DNA of 64,000 bases from Geotoga petraea (GCF_900102615.1 NZ_FMYV01000002.1:267952-331951), one strand, 5' to 3'. Positions 1 through 8,620 are shown, counted from the stretch's first letter. Made by a program: numbers and translations. The notes: generated by a model from the sequence alone, not told the origin.

Positions 1-1781
1 ACGGAGAAAACCTTCACCCTATTATAGAAGATAGAATAGAAAAAGAACTAAATCCTATAATACAAAATGGATATGCAATTATCTTTCTACTTGCAAGAGA
101 AATGATTTTAAAATCAAAAGAAGATGGATATCCTGTTGGATCGAGGGGATCAGTTGGCTCTTCTTTAATAGCTTTTATACTTGGAATATCTGAAGTAAAT
201 CCACTTCCCCCTCATTATTACTGTAAATGCGGATACGTTGATTTCGTAGATAACTTAAACATATGTGGGTTTGATCTGGAAAGAAAGAAATGCCCAAAAT
301 GCGGAAAAGATCTAAAAAGCGATGGACATAACATAAGGTTTGAAATATTCATGGGGTTTGAAGGGAAGAAAATTCCAGATATAGACATAAACTTCTCTGG
401 AGAATATCAAACTAAAATACACAGATATTTGGAAGAAAAATTTGGAAGAGAACACTGCTTCAAAGCTGGAACTATAAACACAATAGCAAAAAGATCCGCA
501 CTAAAATTCTCCGAAAAATACCTAAAAAAAGAAGGCCACATAGCAAAAATATTTTATTATGCTGAAAAACTAAACGGGGTAAAAATGACAACAGGCCAAC
601 ACACGAGCGCAATGATAATAATTCCACAAGAAAACGAAATAAACGATTTTACTCCGTACCAATATTCGGCAAACGACAAAGAGAAAGGAATTCTAACAAC
701 ACATTTTGATTATGAAGCTTTGGAAAATGATCTTTTAAAAATAGATGCTTTAGCACACGATGCACCAACATTTTTGAAAAAACTTAAAGATTTAACAGGA
801 ATAAACTATGAAAATCTCCCGATGAATGACAAAGACGTTCTCGAACTTTTTTCATCCCTAAAGCCACTGAAAATAAATTTGGATGAAATAGAAGTAGAAA
901 TAGGAACTCTTGGAATACCAGAAGTATGGACACCTTTTGCACACAGGATGTTATCTGAAACGAAACCAAAATCATTCTACGATTTAGCCAGAACATCCAG
1001 CCTTTCACACGGAACAAACATATGGTTCAACAACGCAAGAGAGTTAGTACTCAAAAAGCAAGTATCTGTAAATCAAGTTGTTTCCTGTAGAGATGACATT
1101 TTACTAACTCTGGAACACTATGGAATAGAATCGAAAAAAGCATTTAATATAATGGAAAAAGTCAGAAAAGGCAAAAAACTAACTGAAGAAGAATTAAATT
1201 TATTAACATCAAAAAAAGTCCCAAAATGGTACATCGAATCACTAATAAAAATAAAATACCTTTTCCCAAGATCTCACGCAGTAGCCTATATGTTCATGGC
1301 ATATAAAATAGCCTTTTACAAACTTTACTACAGATTGGAGTTCTACTCAGTCTATTTTAGTGTTAGAGCAAAAATATTTGATATAGATACAATATTCAAC
1401 GAAGAACTTATGATGAAAAAGATAGAAGAATTATCAGATATATCCTACAAACACGACTTTGAAAAATTCCTGACTTATTCTGTATTGAGAACGGCCTACG
1501 AAATGAAAAAACAGGGGTACTATTTTCTTCCACCTGACATATACAAATCACACATAACTGATTTTGTCATAGAGGGAAAAAATCTGAGAATTCCTTTAAC
1601 CAAGATCCCAAATATCGGAATAAAAGGAGCTGAGAATATTTTCAAAGAAAGAGAGAAAAAATTTATATCAATAGAAGATTTCAAAAAGAGGACAAAAATA
1701 AGTAAAAGAATAATAGAAAAACTAAAAACCACAGGTTTCTTCAAAAACATGCCAGAAAAAAGCCAAATACCTCTATTCTAA
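1..1781 (+). CDS. polC: DNA polymerase III alpha subunit, PolC type (3' part of gene)
   Basis: Replicative DNA polymerase of the PolC class; only about the last 593 codons are inside the window. The reading frame is open from base 3 with no start, so the gene begins upstream. The polymerase core is clear: the GSRGSVGSS motif, a four-cysteine zinc site typical of PolC (CKCG ... CPKCG, near bases 220-305), the catalytic aspartates in PDIDINFSGEYQ, then TTGQH and the FPRSHAVAY block. The protein ends in QIPLF, matching the C-terminal sliding-clamp-binding motif of PolC (QLSLF in Bacillus). The N-terminal OB and exonuclease domains are not visible here. It converges with the potassium-channel operon at a palindromic terminator. 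Identification is secure from motif order. Confidence 0.96.
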   Translation, partial: GENLHPIIEDRIEKELNPIIQNGYAIIFLLAREMILKSKEDGYPVGSRGSVGSSLIAFILGISEVNPLPPHYYCKCGYVDFVDNLNICGFDLERKKCPKCGKDLKSDGHNIRFEIFMGFEGKKIPDIDINFSGEYQTKIHRYLEEKFGREHCFKAGTINTIAKRSALKFSEKYLKKEGHIAKIFYYAEKLNGVKMTTGQHTSAMIIIPQENEINDFTPYQYSANDKEKGILTTHFDYEALENDLLKIDALAHDAPTFLKKLKDLTGINYENLPMNDKDVLELFSSLKPLKINLDEIEVEIGTLGIPEVWTPFAHRMLSETKPKSFYDLARTSSLSHGTNIWFNNARELVLKKQVSVNQVVSCRDDILLTLEHYGIESKKAFNIMEKVRKGKKLTEEELNLLTSKKVPKWYIESLIKIKYLFPRSHAVAYMFMAYKIAFYKLYYRLEFYSVYFSVRAKIFDIDTIFNEELMMKKIEELSDISYKHDFEKFLTYSVLRTAYEMKKQGYYFLPPDIYKSHITDFVIEGKNLRIPLTKIPNIGIKGAENIFKEREKKFISIEDFKKRTKISKRIIEKLKTTGFFKNMPEKSQIPLF

Positions 1782-1811
1782 TATAATTTACTTATTTTTT
1801 AAGAATAATAA

Positions 1812-1845
1812 AATAAATACTTCTAAAGCTTTAGAAGTATTTATT
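1812..1845. terminator. Bidirectional palindromic terminator between polC and ktrB
   Basis: A perfect 34-bp palindrome centred on AAAGCTTT, starting AATAAATACTTCTAA. The plus strand continues with CTTCTTTT. It lies between two convergent genes and could end transcription from either side. Confidence 0.75.
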
Positions 1846-1863
1846 CTTCTTTTATAATTATAT

Positions 1864-3192
1864 TTAAATAGCTAAATCAGTTTCTTTATTATCAAAAATC
1901 AATTTCGGTTTTACAAACAATGCTGCACCAAAAGTTAATGGTCCAGTTCTTCCCACTAACATAAGTAATATAATAGAAACTTTACCAATTACAGTAAGAG
2001 AACTCGTTAACCCCATGCTCAAACCAACAGTTCCTAAAGCAGAAGCAGCTTCAAAAGCAACACTAATAAAATCTGTGTTTTCAGTTAAAGAAAGTATATA
2101 AACTCCTAAAGCTAAAACTACAAAATAAAAGACAAAACCAGCAGCGGCACTATTAACTCTTGATTTTGGAACTTTAGCTTTCCAAAAATAAACGTCATCT
2201 TTCCCTTGTAGAGTACTTTTTACAAGTCCATAAACAGCTGTAAAAGTTGTTGTTTTAAGTCCTCCACCAGTACCAGAAGGCGAAGCTCCAATAATCATAT
2301 ATATAGTTGTAAAAAACAACACTGATTTCATCAAACCACCAACATTGATAGTGTTAAATCCAACAGTAGTTATAGATGTCATTACCTGAAAAAATGATGT
2401 AATAAGTCTTTCATGTGCAGGTAAATCAGCTATAGATGGTTCTGAAATAAACACTAAAAATGTCCCAAATATAACCAGATAAAAAGTTGTTCTCAAAATT
2501 ATTTTTGAAGTTAAGGTTATTGCTTCAGTTTTTCTTCTTATTTTTCTCCAATAGTCAACAAAAACAATGAAACCAATAGCTCCTGAAAAACTTAACCCTG
2601 AAATAGTCAAATTTAACCAAAAATTATTATAAAAATCTACAAAACTATTGTTAAATAAACTAAACCCCGCTGTACAAAATGCTGATACACTGTGAAAAAT
2701 TGCCTGCCAAATCGCGTTATCTACTCCTTCATTAATAAAAATAAAATACAAAACAAAAGCTCCAATGGTTTCAATTATGACAGTAAAAAATATAACTGAA
2801 TAAATGAACTTTTCTATTACGAAATTTTTAGGAATGGAAAAAACAGTTTGTGAAACTTCAGAAACATTTTTTGGTAACTGTTTTTTTCTTGTTAGTATTA
2901 CAAAAGATGAAAAAGTCATATAACCTATACCGCCAAGTTGAATTAAAAGAAGAATTACAAATTCTCCAAAAAATGTATAACTATCAGAAACAGAAACCGT
3001 TGTTAAACCTGTTGTAGAAACAGCTGAAGTGGCTATAAAAAGATTATCCAGTGATCCTACAAAATTCACGGTTGAAATAGGTAGAGATAACATTATCCAA
3101 CCAAAAACTATATAAAATACATATCCAAATAAAACTAATTTAACAGGATTTACTGTAGATAAATAATCTTTCAAATGTTCAATTGCTTTCAT
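1864..3192 (-). CDS. ktrB: KtrB/TrkH-family potassium channel subunit
   Basis: Membrane subunit of a K+ (or Na+-coupled K+) uptake system. Four repeated membrane-pore-membrane units are visible, each with a selectivity-filter loop: TTGL near residue 61, TAGF near 173, TVGF near 284 and TVGL near 397. The glycine of each loop is kept, as needed for K+ selectivity. At 442 residues it has KtrB rather than long TrkH size. It is the last gene of a minus-strand operon, starting 3 bases after the receiver-protein gene, with the sensor kinase in front. No KtrA/TrkA gating subunit is seen in this window, so that partner must be elsewhere. The link to the two-component genes suggests control by osmotic or ionic stress, which is inference. 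Confidence 0.9.
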   Translation of the reverse strand: MKAIEHLKDYLSTVNPVKLVLFGYVFYIVFGWIMLSLPISTVNFVGSLDNLFIATSAVSTTGLTTVSVSDSYTFFGEFVILLLIQLGGIGYMTFSSFVILTRKKQLPKNVSEVSQTVFSIPKNFVIEKFIYSVIFFTVIIETIGAFVLYFIFINEGVDNAIWQAIFHSVSAFCTAGFSLFNNSFVDFYNNFWLNLTISGLSFSGAIGFIVFVDYWRKIRRKTEAITLTSKIILRTTFYLVIFGTFLVFISEPSIADLPAHERLITSFFQVMTSITTVGFNTINVGGLMKSVLFFTTIYMIIGASPSGTGGGLKTTTFTAVYGLVKSTLQGKDDVYFWKAKVPKSRVNSAAAGFVFYFVVLALGVYILSLTENTDFISVAFEAASALGTVGLSMGLTSSLTVIGKVSIILLMLVGRTGPLTFGAALFVKPKLIFDNKETDLAI

Positions 3193-3195
3193 ATC

Positions 3196-3747
3196 TTAAT
3201 CCTCCAATTTCTGATTTGTTAAATTATCCAATTTTTCAGCAACTTTATGAAAAAACTCCTTATATATCTCACCTTTTTTCCCCCCAATAAAATCGCCCAA
3301 TTTTCTATATATTTCTGGATCAATAGGATTTATGGAAAACATATCTTTGATTTTAGTAAATTCTTCATTTGAATAATAGCTGTTAATTTTAGCTGTTTCC
3401 ATATTTTTTAAAGTATTTTCTAACCTTTCAAAAGTAAAAGGTTTTTGAATATAAGCGACTGTTCCTAATTTTGTACATTCTATTGCATTTTTAACTGTTC
3501 CATAAGCTGTCATTATAACAACATCTGTATGATCATCTTTATTCCTCATCTCTTTCAATATTTTTGTCCCAGAAATTTTTGGCATTTTGATATCTAAAAA
3601 TATCAAATCATATTTATTGTGATTGATTTTTCTTAAAGCTTCTTCCCCATCTATTGCTTCTTCTACATCATACCCTTTATTTTTCATACCTAAAACTAAC
3701 AAATTCCTAATATTTTTAGTATCATCAGCTATCAGAATTTTCTTCAT
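3196..3747 (-). CDS. Response regulator receiver protein without DNA-binding domain
   Basis: CheY-like receiver domain (residues 1 to about 120): acidic pocket DD at 8-9, phospho-acceptor D52 in LIFLDIKMP, conserved threonine in VVIMTAYG and lysine in QKPF. The last ~60 residues are a charged helical tail with no recognisable DNA-binding or enzyme domain, so output is probably by protein contact. The start at 3747 is chosen because AAGGAGAT lies 8 bases upstream; a longer reading to 3798 has no such site. It overlaps the end of the kinase gene by 23 bases, implying translational coupling, and is followed 3 bases later by ktrB. Confidence 0.85.
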   Translation of the reverse strand: MKKILIADDTKNIRNLLVLGMKNKGYDVEEAIDGEEALRKINHNKYDLIFLDIKMPKISGTKILKEMRNKDDHTDVVIMTAYGTVKNAIECTKLGTVAYIQKPFTFERLENTLKNMETAKINSYYSNEEFTKIKDMFSINPIDPEIYRKLGDFIGGKKGEIYKEFFHKVAEKLDNLTNQKLED

Positions 3748-5575
3748 TTTTATTATCTCCTTTTGAGAACGTGATGATAAATTTAGTCCCTTTTTCATTT
3801 TGACTTTCTATCTCAATTGAAGCTCCATGACTATCTAAAATCTCTTTAGATATAGTTAGTCCCATTCCAGAATCATCAACATAATTCGTTTTATTTTCTC
3901 TACTTGAATAATATTTTTTAAAAATATTTTCAATTTTATCTGCTTTAATTCCTTTTCCAGTATCAGCTATTTCAAAAATGACATTTTCATTATCGTTTTG
4001 ATAAGTTTTTATAGCTATATCGTCATTCTCCTTTGTATGTTTTAAAGAATTTGAAATAAGGTTATTTATTACCCAACTAATCTTCACTTTATCTATATAA
4101 ATGTTTGGAATTTCTTGAAGATCAACATAAATATTTTTATTCTCTTTATTAGCTTGAAATTCAAACTGCTCTACACTTGTTCTAACAATTTCATTTAAAT
4201 CTTCATAGTCATACTCATAAAAAGCGTCTATATCATCTATTTTCCTTAGATTCACAAGATTAGAAATGAGATTGGAAATTTTTTCGACATCTTCTTTAAT
4301 AGTTAAAACCAACTCTTCATTTTCGCTATCAATATTTTTGATTTTTTCTTCTAAAATAGAAAGGCCAAGAATAATAGAGGTCAACGGAGTTTTAAATTCA
4401 TGAGATACACTTGAAATTAAGCCTAATCTCATATTTTCAAATTCTTTTTCTTTAGTTATATTTCTTAAAGAAACTATTATTCCGTTTAAATTAGCGTTTA
4501 CATCTCTTATTTTAGTAGCCAAAACATTGAAAAAATATTTTTGATCTTCGATTTCAATTTTAATAACTCTATAATCATTTTCTTTATCGCTCTTCACCAA
4601 ATTAGACAGTATATCGTATAAATCAAGATTTTTTACTATATCAAAAATAAACTTATGTTTAACTTCCTCTTTGCATTTAAAAAATTCTTTAAATGCATAA
4701 TTAGTCAATATCAATTTCATATTTTCATCTAACACAAAAATAGGATCTGGAATATTGTTAATAAGTGCCACAGATTTACTTTTTTCTTCGCCAAGCTGTT
4801 CAATAGTTGATTTTTCAAACTCTTTTATTCTCTCAGTCATTTTATTAAACTCTTGAATCAAAATACCAAGTTCATCATTTGTTTCTATGTCCAGCGGTTC
4901 TCTTTTACTCATAGATTTAATAGTTTTAATTTCATTAATCAATTTAAAAAGTGGACTTAAAAATCTTTTGATCAAAAATAAAGATAAATATATACTCATA
5001 AAAACAGAAAAAACCGTTATCACTACAATCAAAACTGTGACATTTCTCCATTTATCAACTAACTCATCTCTTGAACCAAAAATAGAATTTTCATTTATCT
5101 TGATTAATTCATCAATGTTGTTTAAAATTTCAGAATATAAAGGTCTTATGCTATCAGCATATAATCCTTCAATAAATTCTGTATCTTCTCTGTTATTTTT
5201 TAATTCATCAAAAAGATTTAGATATTTATTATAATTACTATTAAGGTTTTGGACTAAATCATTCTCTCCTTCTTCGGTAATATTGTTATTTTGAAATTCT
5301 AAGGCATCTTCAAAATTGTTTCTTTCATTATAAAAGGTCTCGACATTCAATATTGAGAAGTTTCTAATTAAATTTGCAATTGCGTTATTTTGCTCTTTTA
5401 TAGAATATTTCATTTGATTTAAAACTTTTATAGAATCATAATTATTTGATATTAATAACTCTACCTCATTAGTCATTCTATAAAGACTTGAAGAGGAAAA
5501 AATACCTAATACCCCAATTATAACGATTAATATAATTACCAAAAATAAAAATTTAGACTTAAGACTATTTAACAT
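3725..5575 (-). CDS. Membrane sensor histidine kinase (HAMP-PAS-HisKA-HATPase)
   Basis: Sensor kinase of 616 residues. TM helix at about 9-28, an extracytoplasmic all-helical segment (about 30-180, resembling a four-helix-bundle sensor), TM helix at about 183-203, then HAMP, a PAS domain around 270-375, phospho-acceptor histidine in SVSHEFKTPL near residue 392, and ATPase boxes NNLISNSLKH, DTGKGI and GMGLTI. The start at 5575 is set by GAGGTGAT five bases upstream. It heads an operon with the receiver protein and KtrB. A TATAAT-like -10 on the minus strand at 5650-5655 is a possible promoter. The signal is unknown. Confidence 0.9.
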   Translation of the reverse strand: MLNSLKSKFLFLVIILIVIIGVLGIFSSSSLYRMTNEVELLISNNYDSIKVLNQMKYSIKEQNNAIANLIRNFSILNVETFYNERNNFEDALEFQNNNITEEGENDLVQNLNSNYNKYLNLFDELKNNREDTEFIEGLYADSIRPLYSEILNNIDELIKINENSIFGSRDELVDKWRNVTVLIVVITVFSVFMSIYLSLFLIKRFLSPLFKLINEIKTIKSMSKREPLDIETNDELGILIQEFNKMTERIKEFEKSTIEQLGEEKSKSVALINNIPDPIFVLDENMKLILTNYAFKEFFKCKEEVKHKFIFDIVKNLDLYDILSNLVKSDKENDYRVIKIEIEDQKYFFNVLATKIRDVNANLNGIIVSLRNITKEKEFENMRLGLISSVSHEFKTPLTSIILGLSILEEKIKNIDSENEELVLTIKEDVEKISNLISNLVNLRKIDDIDAFYEYDYEDLNEIVRTSVEQFEFQANKENKNIYVDLQEIPNIYIDKVKISWVINNLISNSLKHTKENDDIAIKTYQNDNENVIFEIADTGKGIKADKIENIFKKYYSSRENKTNYVDDSGMGLTISKEILDSHGASIEIESQNEKGTKFIITFSKGDNKNEENSDS

Positions 5576-5729
5576 TATTATCACCTCTGATACCATTATA
5601 TTTCTTAGATTGAATAATTTTAGCTTTTTTATCTAGCTGGTTATAGCCAATTATACTAGATTATCTTCGATTATGATATTATTTCTTTATTATATTAAAC
5701 CTTATACGAAGAAAGTAATTAATAAATTA

Positions 5730-5769
5730 TTAAATATATTATATCAATAAATTGATATAATATATTTAA
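5730..5769. repeat. 40-bp AT palindrome between divergent genes
   Basis: Two 19-bp arms in perfect inverted repeat separated by AA, made only of A/T apart from one C/G pair. It lies between the divergent kinase operon and the 57-codon ORF, 27 bases before the ORF start. It could be an operator, a leader hairpin or a cruciform; it contains TATAAT-like stretches itself. The rest of 5597-5795 shows only a possible minus-strand -10 at 5650-5655. Confidence 0.5.
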
Positions 5770-5795
5770 CTAAAAACATTATAGGAGCTGATAAA

Positions 5796-5969
5796 ATGAA
5801 AAAAACTGAAATAAAAAATTATCTGAGTAATTTTTCAAAAAAACAATTAATAGATGAATTATCTTCTATTATTATGAGCAATAGGGATTTAAAAGAAAAA
5901 TATTATATCTTGGTAAATATTGATAATAAAAAACAAATAACTGATTATGTAAAAGATATTGAGGTATAA
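5796..5969 (+). CDS. Small hypothetical protein (57 aa)
   Basis: Not recognised. An ATG ORF with a good ribosome binding site (TAGGAG, 8 bases upstream) encodes a highly charged lysine-rich protein without signal peptide or membrane segment. The middle part (QLIDELSSIIMSNRDLKEKY) should form an amphipathic helix, and the C-terminal third reads like a short strand-turn-helix. It stands alone, with a 98-base gap before the next gene and no clear terminator. Coding status rests on the binding site and codon use, so confidence is moderate. Confidence 0.5.
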   Translation: MKKTEIKNYLSNFSKKQLIDELSSIIMSNRDLKEKYYILVNIDNKKQITDYVKDIEV

Positions 5970-6067
5970 TTAATTTCTTTTATAAGTTTTATTTTTAAAC
6001 TATTATTTTTGACTAAGTTCTTATTTTGTATTAAAATTTAAGTAAGAAATTTGATTTGGGGGATGTT

Positions 6068-6922
6068 ATGAAGAATTTTCTTAAAAGTTTTGAAGATAAT
6101 AAATTTTTCTATTTTGTGAAAAATTTGTATAATAAATCGAGAGAAGATGACGTCGGTTTTATTGCCGGTTATATATCTTTTTTTCTTTTGTTATCTATTT
6201 TTCCATTTTTGATTTTTTTCTTTAATTTGTTGAGGTATACTCCTATAGCTAATCAAGATTTTATCGAAAACATTTTGATAGAGATACCACCTGAAACACG
6301 AGATATTTTAGAGACTATTATTAACGAGACTATTAATTCGAGTTCGCAGACTCTTTTATCAGTTAGTTTAATTTTTTCTATTTGGGCAGGTTCTAATGGA
6401 ATCACTGCTATTATCAGCTCAATTAACAAGGCTTACAGTATACAAAAAAAATTACCTTATTGGAAGTTGAAATTGATTTCCATAGTTTTTACAGTATTGC
6501 TGGTTGTTCTTATAATATTTGTACTTTTCACCCTTGTTTTTGGGGAGATTATTACTAATGAGATTTTTAATGAATTACAAGCTAATGGCTCTTTTTATTC
6601 TTTTTGGAATGTCATGAGAATTATTATTCCTTTTGTTTCTATGGTTTTGATTTTTGGCCTTTTATACAAATTTAGTATTTCATTTAATAAGAGAACTAGT
6701 ACTAAGTTTATTTACACTTTACCAGGTTCTATTTTTACAACTGTTGGTTGGATTATCAGCTCTTCTATTTTTTCTGATTATATTAATAATTTCAATATTT
6801 TTTCAACAACCTATGGAAGTTTGGGAGGAATAGTTATTTCTCTTATTTGGATTTATATAATTAGTCTTATGATTATTATTGGAGCAGAGATCAACGGATG
6901 TCTGCATTTAAACAATAATTAA
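6068..6922 (+). CDS. YihY/BrkB-family inner-membrane protein
   Basis: Polytopic membrane protein of about 284 residues with six predicted TM helices. Recognised from the family pattern: an N-terminal amphipathic segment, the DDVGFIAGYISFFLLLSIFPFL helix start, the SIWAGSNGITAIISSINKAY block and the C-terminal GSLGGIVISLIWIYIISLMIIIGAEIN helix. The family was once mislabelled RNase BN; its function is unsettled. The ATG at 6068 is preferred because a run of six G (6058-6063 region) lies just upstream; a TTG at 6056 would sit before that site. A hairpin terminator follows directly. It converges with the AI-2E family gene. Confidence 0.85.
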   Translation: MKNFLKSFEDNKFFYFVKNLYNKSREDDVGFIAGYISFFLLLSIFPFLIFFFNLLRYTPIANQDFIENILIEIPPETRDILETIINETINSSSQTLLSVSLIFSIWAGSNGITAIISSINKAYSIQKKLPYWKLKLISIVFTVLLVVLIIFVLFTLVFGEIITNEIFNELQANGSFYSFWNVMRIIIPFVSMVLIFGLLYKFSISFNKRTSTKFIYTLPGSIFTTVGWIISSSIFSDYINNFNIFSTTYGSLGGIVISLIWIYIISLMIIIGAEINGCLHLNNN

Positions 6923-6956
6923 AAACCCACTCTTTAAAAAAGAATGGGTTTAATTT
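6923..6956. terminator. Hairpin terminator between convergent genes
   Basis: Stem AAACCCACTCTTT / AAAGAATGGGTTT with one mismatch, followed by TTTAATTTTT. On the minus strand it sits just beyond the stop of the AI-2E family gene, so it may serve both genes. Confidence 0.7.
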
Positions 6957-6960
6957 TTAT

Positions 6961-7998
6961 TTATTTATCCAACTGTGGTTGAACGTAGTGGTTCCAGAAT
7001 ACTTTTATTACAAGTGCTGATGGGGCAGCAATTAGAGAGCCTATGAATCCAAAAGCTGCTCCGAATATGAGTATGGATAATATTACCCCAACTGGATTTA
7101 TTCTTGCCCTTCCCTTCATTATATTTAGGAAAAACACGAAAGCTGCTCCATGTAATATTGACATTATAATCAGAAGTATTAGCATTTTTACAAGCCCGCT
7201 GGAGATCCCAACAATTATTAATGGAATGAATTCAAAAACCACACCGACAATAGGAATGAAGTTGGTTATTCCTGCCCAGAAACTAAGCAAGAGTGAATAT
7301 CTAATGTCAAGAAAATTCAATGCTATAAAGGCCCCAACACCGACGAATAATGATGCAAAAATTGTAGAAATAACAAAATTATTCAAATTTATATGCAAGT
7401 CTTTCAAGAAATTAACTGCTATTTTTCTGGTGTTTCTGGGATAGATTTTGTGTATGTTTGTTTTAAAAGAGTCAAAATAAAAACTTAGATATATTGTTAT
7501 TAATATATGAAAAAATACAAAGGACCCTAATTTTTGGCCAATATTTGGCAATTCCACAATCCACTGGTTGAAAAACTCTATTATCTTTGGTTGTAAAGAT
7601 GCCAAATACTCTGAGAAGTTCTTCTCTATTTCTGGAAATACGTTGCTTTCCGTTCCCAAAATTCCAGATGATCCTTCAAAAAGTGATTCCCATGTTCTGT
7701 TTTCAAAGAAGTTGTTTATAAATATTACAAAATTTCTGACTTCACCAAAAACCATTGGTACTAAGAAAAACATTAAGAAAGCTAACCCTGTAAATATTAT
7801 TATTAACGAAAGAGATATAGATAGATTTTGTGGAATTTTAAATAGTTTAATCAGATTTTTAGAGAAGAGTTGCACTACAAGCACCATTCCAATTGAAAAA
7901 ACAATTGTTGAAAAGACACTCATGGAAAATACTCCCACTAAAAAAAATAAACTTATATAGACTATTGAAAAAATACCAGCTATAATCCTTTTATCCAC
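6961..7998 (-). CDS. AI-2E family transporter (PF01594-type permease)
   Basis: Membrane protein of about 345 residues with some eight TM helices and the large soluble loop between TM3 and TM4 (about residues 90-150) typical of this family. Members range from AI-2 exporters (TqsA) to Na+/H+ antiporters and sporulation proteins, so the substrate cannot be named. The C-terminal GAAFGFIGSLIAAPSALVIK block is characteristic. The GTG at 7998 is preferred since GAGGTG lies six bases upstream; a GTG at 8007 would overlap that site. Transcribed alone, convergent with YihY, and divergent from the hydrogenase maturation operon across a 354-base gap. Confidence 0.85.
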   Translation of the reverse strand: MDKRIIAGIFSIVYISLFFLVGVFSMSVFSTIVFSIGMVLVVQLFSKNLIKLFKIPQNLSISLSLIIIFTGLAFLMFFLVPMVFGEVRNFVIFINNFFENRTWESLFEGSSGILGTESNVFPEIEKNFSEYLASLQPKIIEFFNQWIVELPNIGQKLGSFVFFHILITIYLSFYFDSFKTNIHKIYPRNTRKIAVNFLKDLHINLNNFVISTIFASLFVGVGAFIALNFLDIRYSLLLSFWAGITNFIPIVGVVFEFIPLIIVGISSGLVKMLILLIIMSILHGAAFVFFLNIMKGRARINPVGVILSILIFGAAFGFIGSLIAAPSALVIKVFWNHYVQPQLDK

Positions 7999-8196
7999 AA
8001 AAAACACCTCTTGCCAAAAATTTTACTTCTTTTTATTATTATACCATTGCTATATATATAGTAACTAAAAATTGTATGATAAATATTGTATAATTTTAAT
8101 AAGTTTTTAAAAAAGATAATCTTGGATGAAGAGATTTGGTTTTATTTTCTCATTATTTTCTTAATTTTTTTGTAAAGTTTGATTGTTATACTGAGA

Positions 8197-8234
8197 TTGT
8201 TAATAATTGAACAATTAAATATTTTCCCTAAGAT
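8197..8234 (+). promoter_or_regulatory. Promoter of hyd maturation operon with Rex-like operator
   Basis: An inverted repeat TTGTTAA-TAAT-TGAACAA occupies 8197-8214. It differs at one base from the Rex operator form TTGTTAA-N4-TTAACAA. Inside it, TTGAAC (8207-8212) can act as -35, with TAAGAT (8229-8234) as -10 after a 16-base spacer. Rex is the NADH/NAD+-sensing repressor known to control hydrogen and fermentation genes in clostridia and Thermotogota. The overlap of operator and -35 suits repression. The promoter boxes are weak matches, so this part is inference. Confidence 0.55.
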
Positions 8235-8252
8235 GAAGGAATTTTTCTGACA

Positions 8253-8353
8253 TCAAAGGAAGACGAAAATGAACGGAATCATCTCGTGCTTATTAGTACG
8301 TGATTTGATATATTGTTTCCTCTTCCTTTGAGAATTTTATAACAAGGAGGAGG
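8253..8353 (+). promoter_or_regulatory. Two-state leader RNA upstream of hyd operon (candidate riboswitch or RNA switch)
   Basis: Outer stem P1 pairs 8253-8263 with 8321-8331 (11 perfect pairs). It encloses a stem-loop in which 8277-8281 and 8285-8289 pair with 8301-8305 and 8296-8300 (3-base bulge, hexaloop TTATTA). The 3' arm of P1 overlaps 8319-8328, which can instead pair with the Shine-Dalgarno stretch 8344-8353 (10 pairs, one wobble). P1 and the SD-sequestering stem therefore exclude each other, the layout of a translational switch. The remaining 8008-8196 holds no gene. I do not recognise the aptamer class. Confidence 0.6.
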
Positions 8354-8361
8354 ATTTTTTT

Positions 8362-8610
8362 ATGGATGTTAAGACGGCTATGATTTCCATTGCAATTACA
8401 GATAGAGAAAATGCCTATAGTAAAGTTAATGAAGTGCTTCATTTAAATGCTGAAAATATTAATTTGAGGGTAGGCTATCCAATGAAAGAAGATAATGTTG
8501 CTATTATTTTTGTTGTTTTTAAGGGAACTACAGACCAAATTGGTTCTTTAAATGGAAAGTTAGGTCAGATAAACGGAGTTAAGGTTAAATCACATACTTT
8601 AAAATATTAG
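8362..8610 (+). CDS. TM1266-type iron-only hydrogenase system regulator
   Basis: An 82-residue ferredoxin-fold (ACT-like) protein of the TM1266 family, putative regulators encoded with HydE/HydG in Thermotogota and Firmicutes. The signature beginning AMISIAITDRENAYSKVNEV and the C-terminal KLGQINGVKVKSHTLKY are recognisable. It has no DNA-binding motif, so it may sense a small molecule by its ACT-like fold; its action is not established. It starts 8 bases after the AAGGAGGAGG site that the leader can sequester and ends 10 bases before hydG, so it is the first gene of the maturation operon. Confidence 0.85.
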   Translation: MDVKTAMISIAITDRENAYSKVNEVLHLNAENINLRVGYPMKEDNVAIIFVVFKGTTDQIGSLNGKLGQINGVKVKSHTLKY

Positions 8611-8620
8611 AGGTGGTATT

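Noticed and set aside
4887..5234. A 115-codon plus-strand frame
   Set aside because: Antisense to the sensor kinase; composition is that of a reversed hydrophobic/charged gene, with no ribosome site.
7043..7960. Two plus-strand reading frames of 130-133 codons inside the AI-2E family gene
   Set aside because: They lie antisense to a well-supported membrane protein gene, lack ribosome sites and give no recognisable protein; they are frame shadows.
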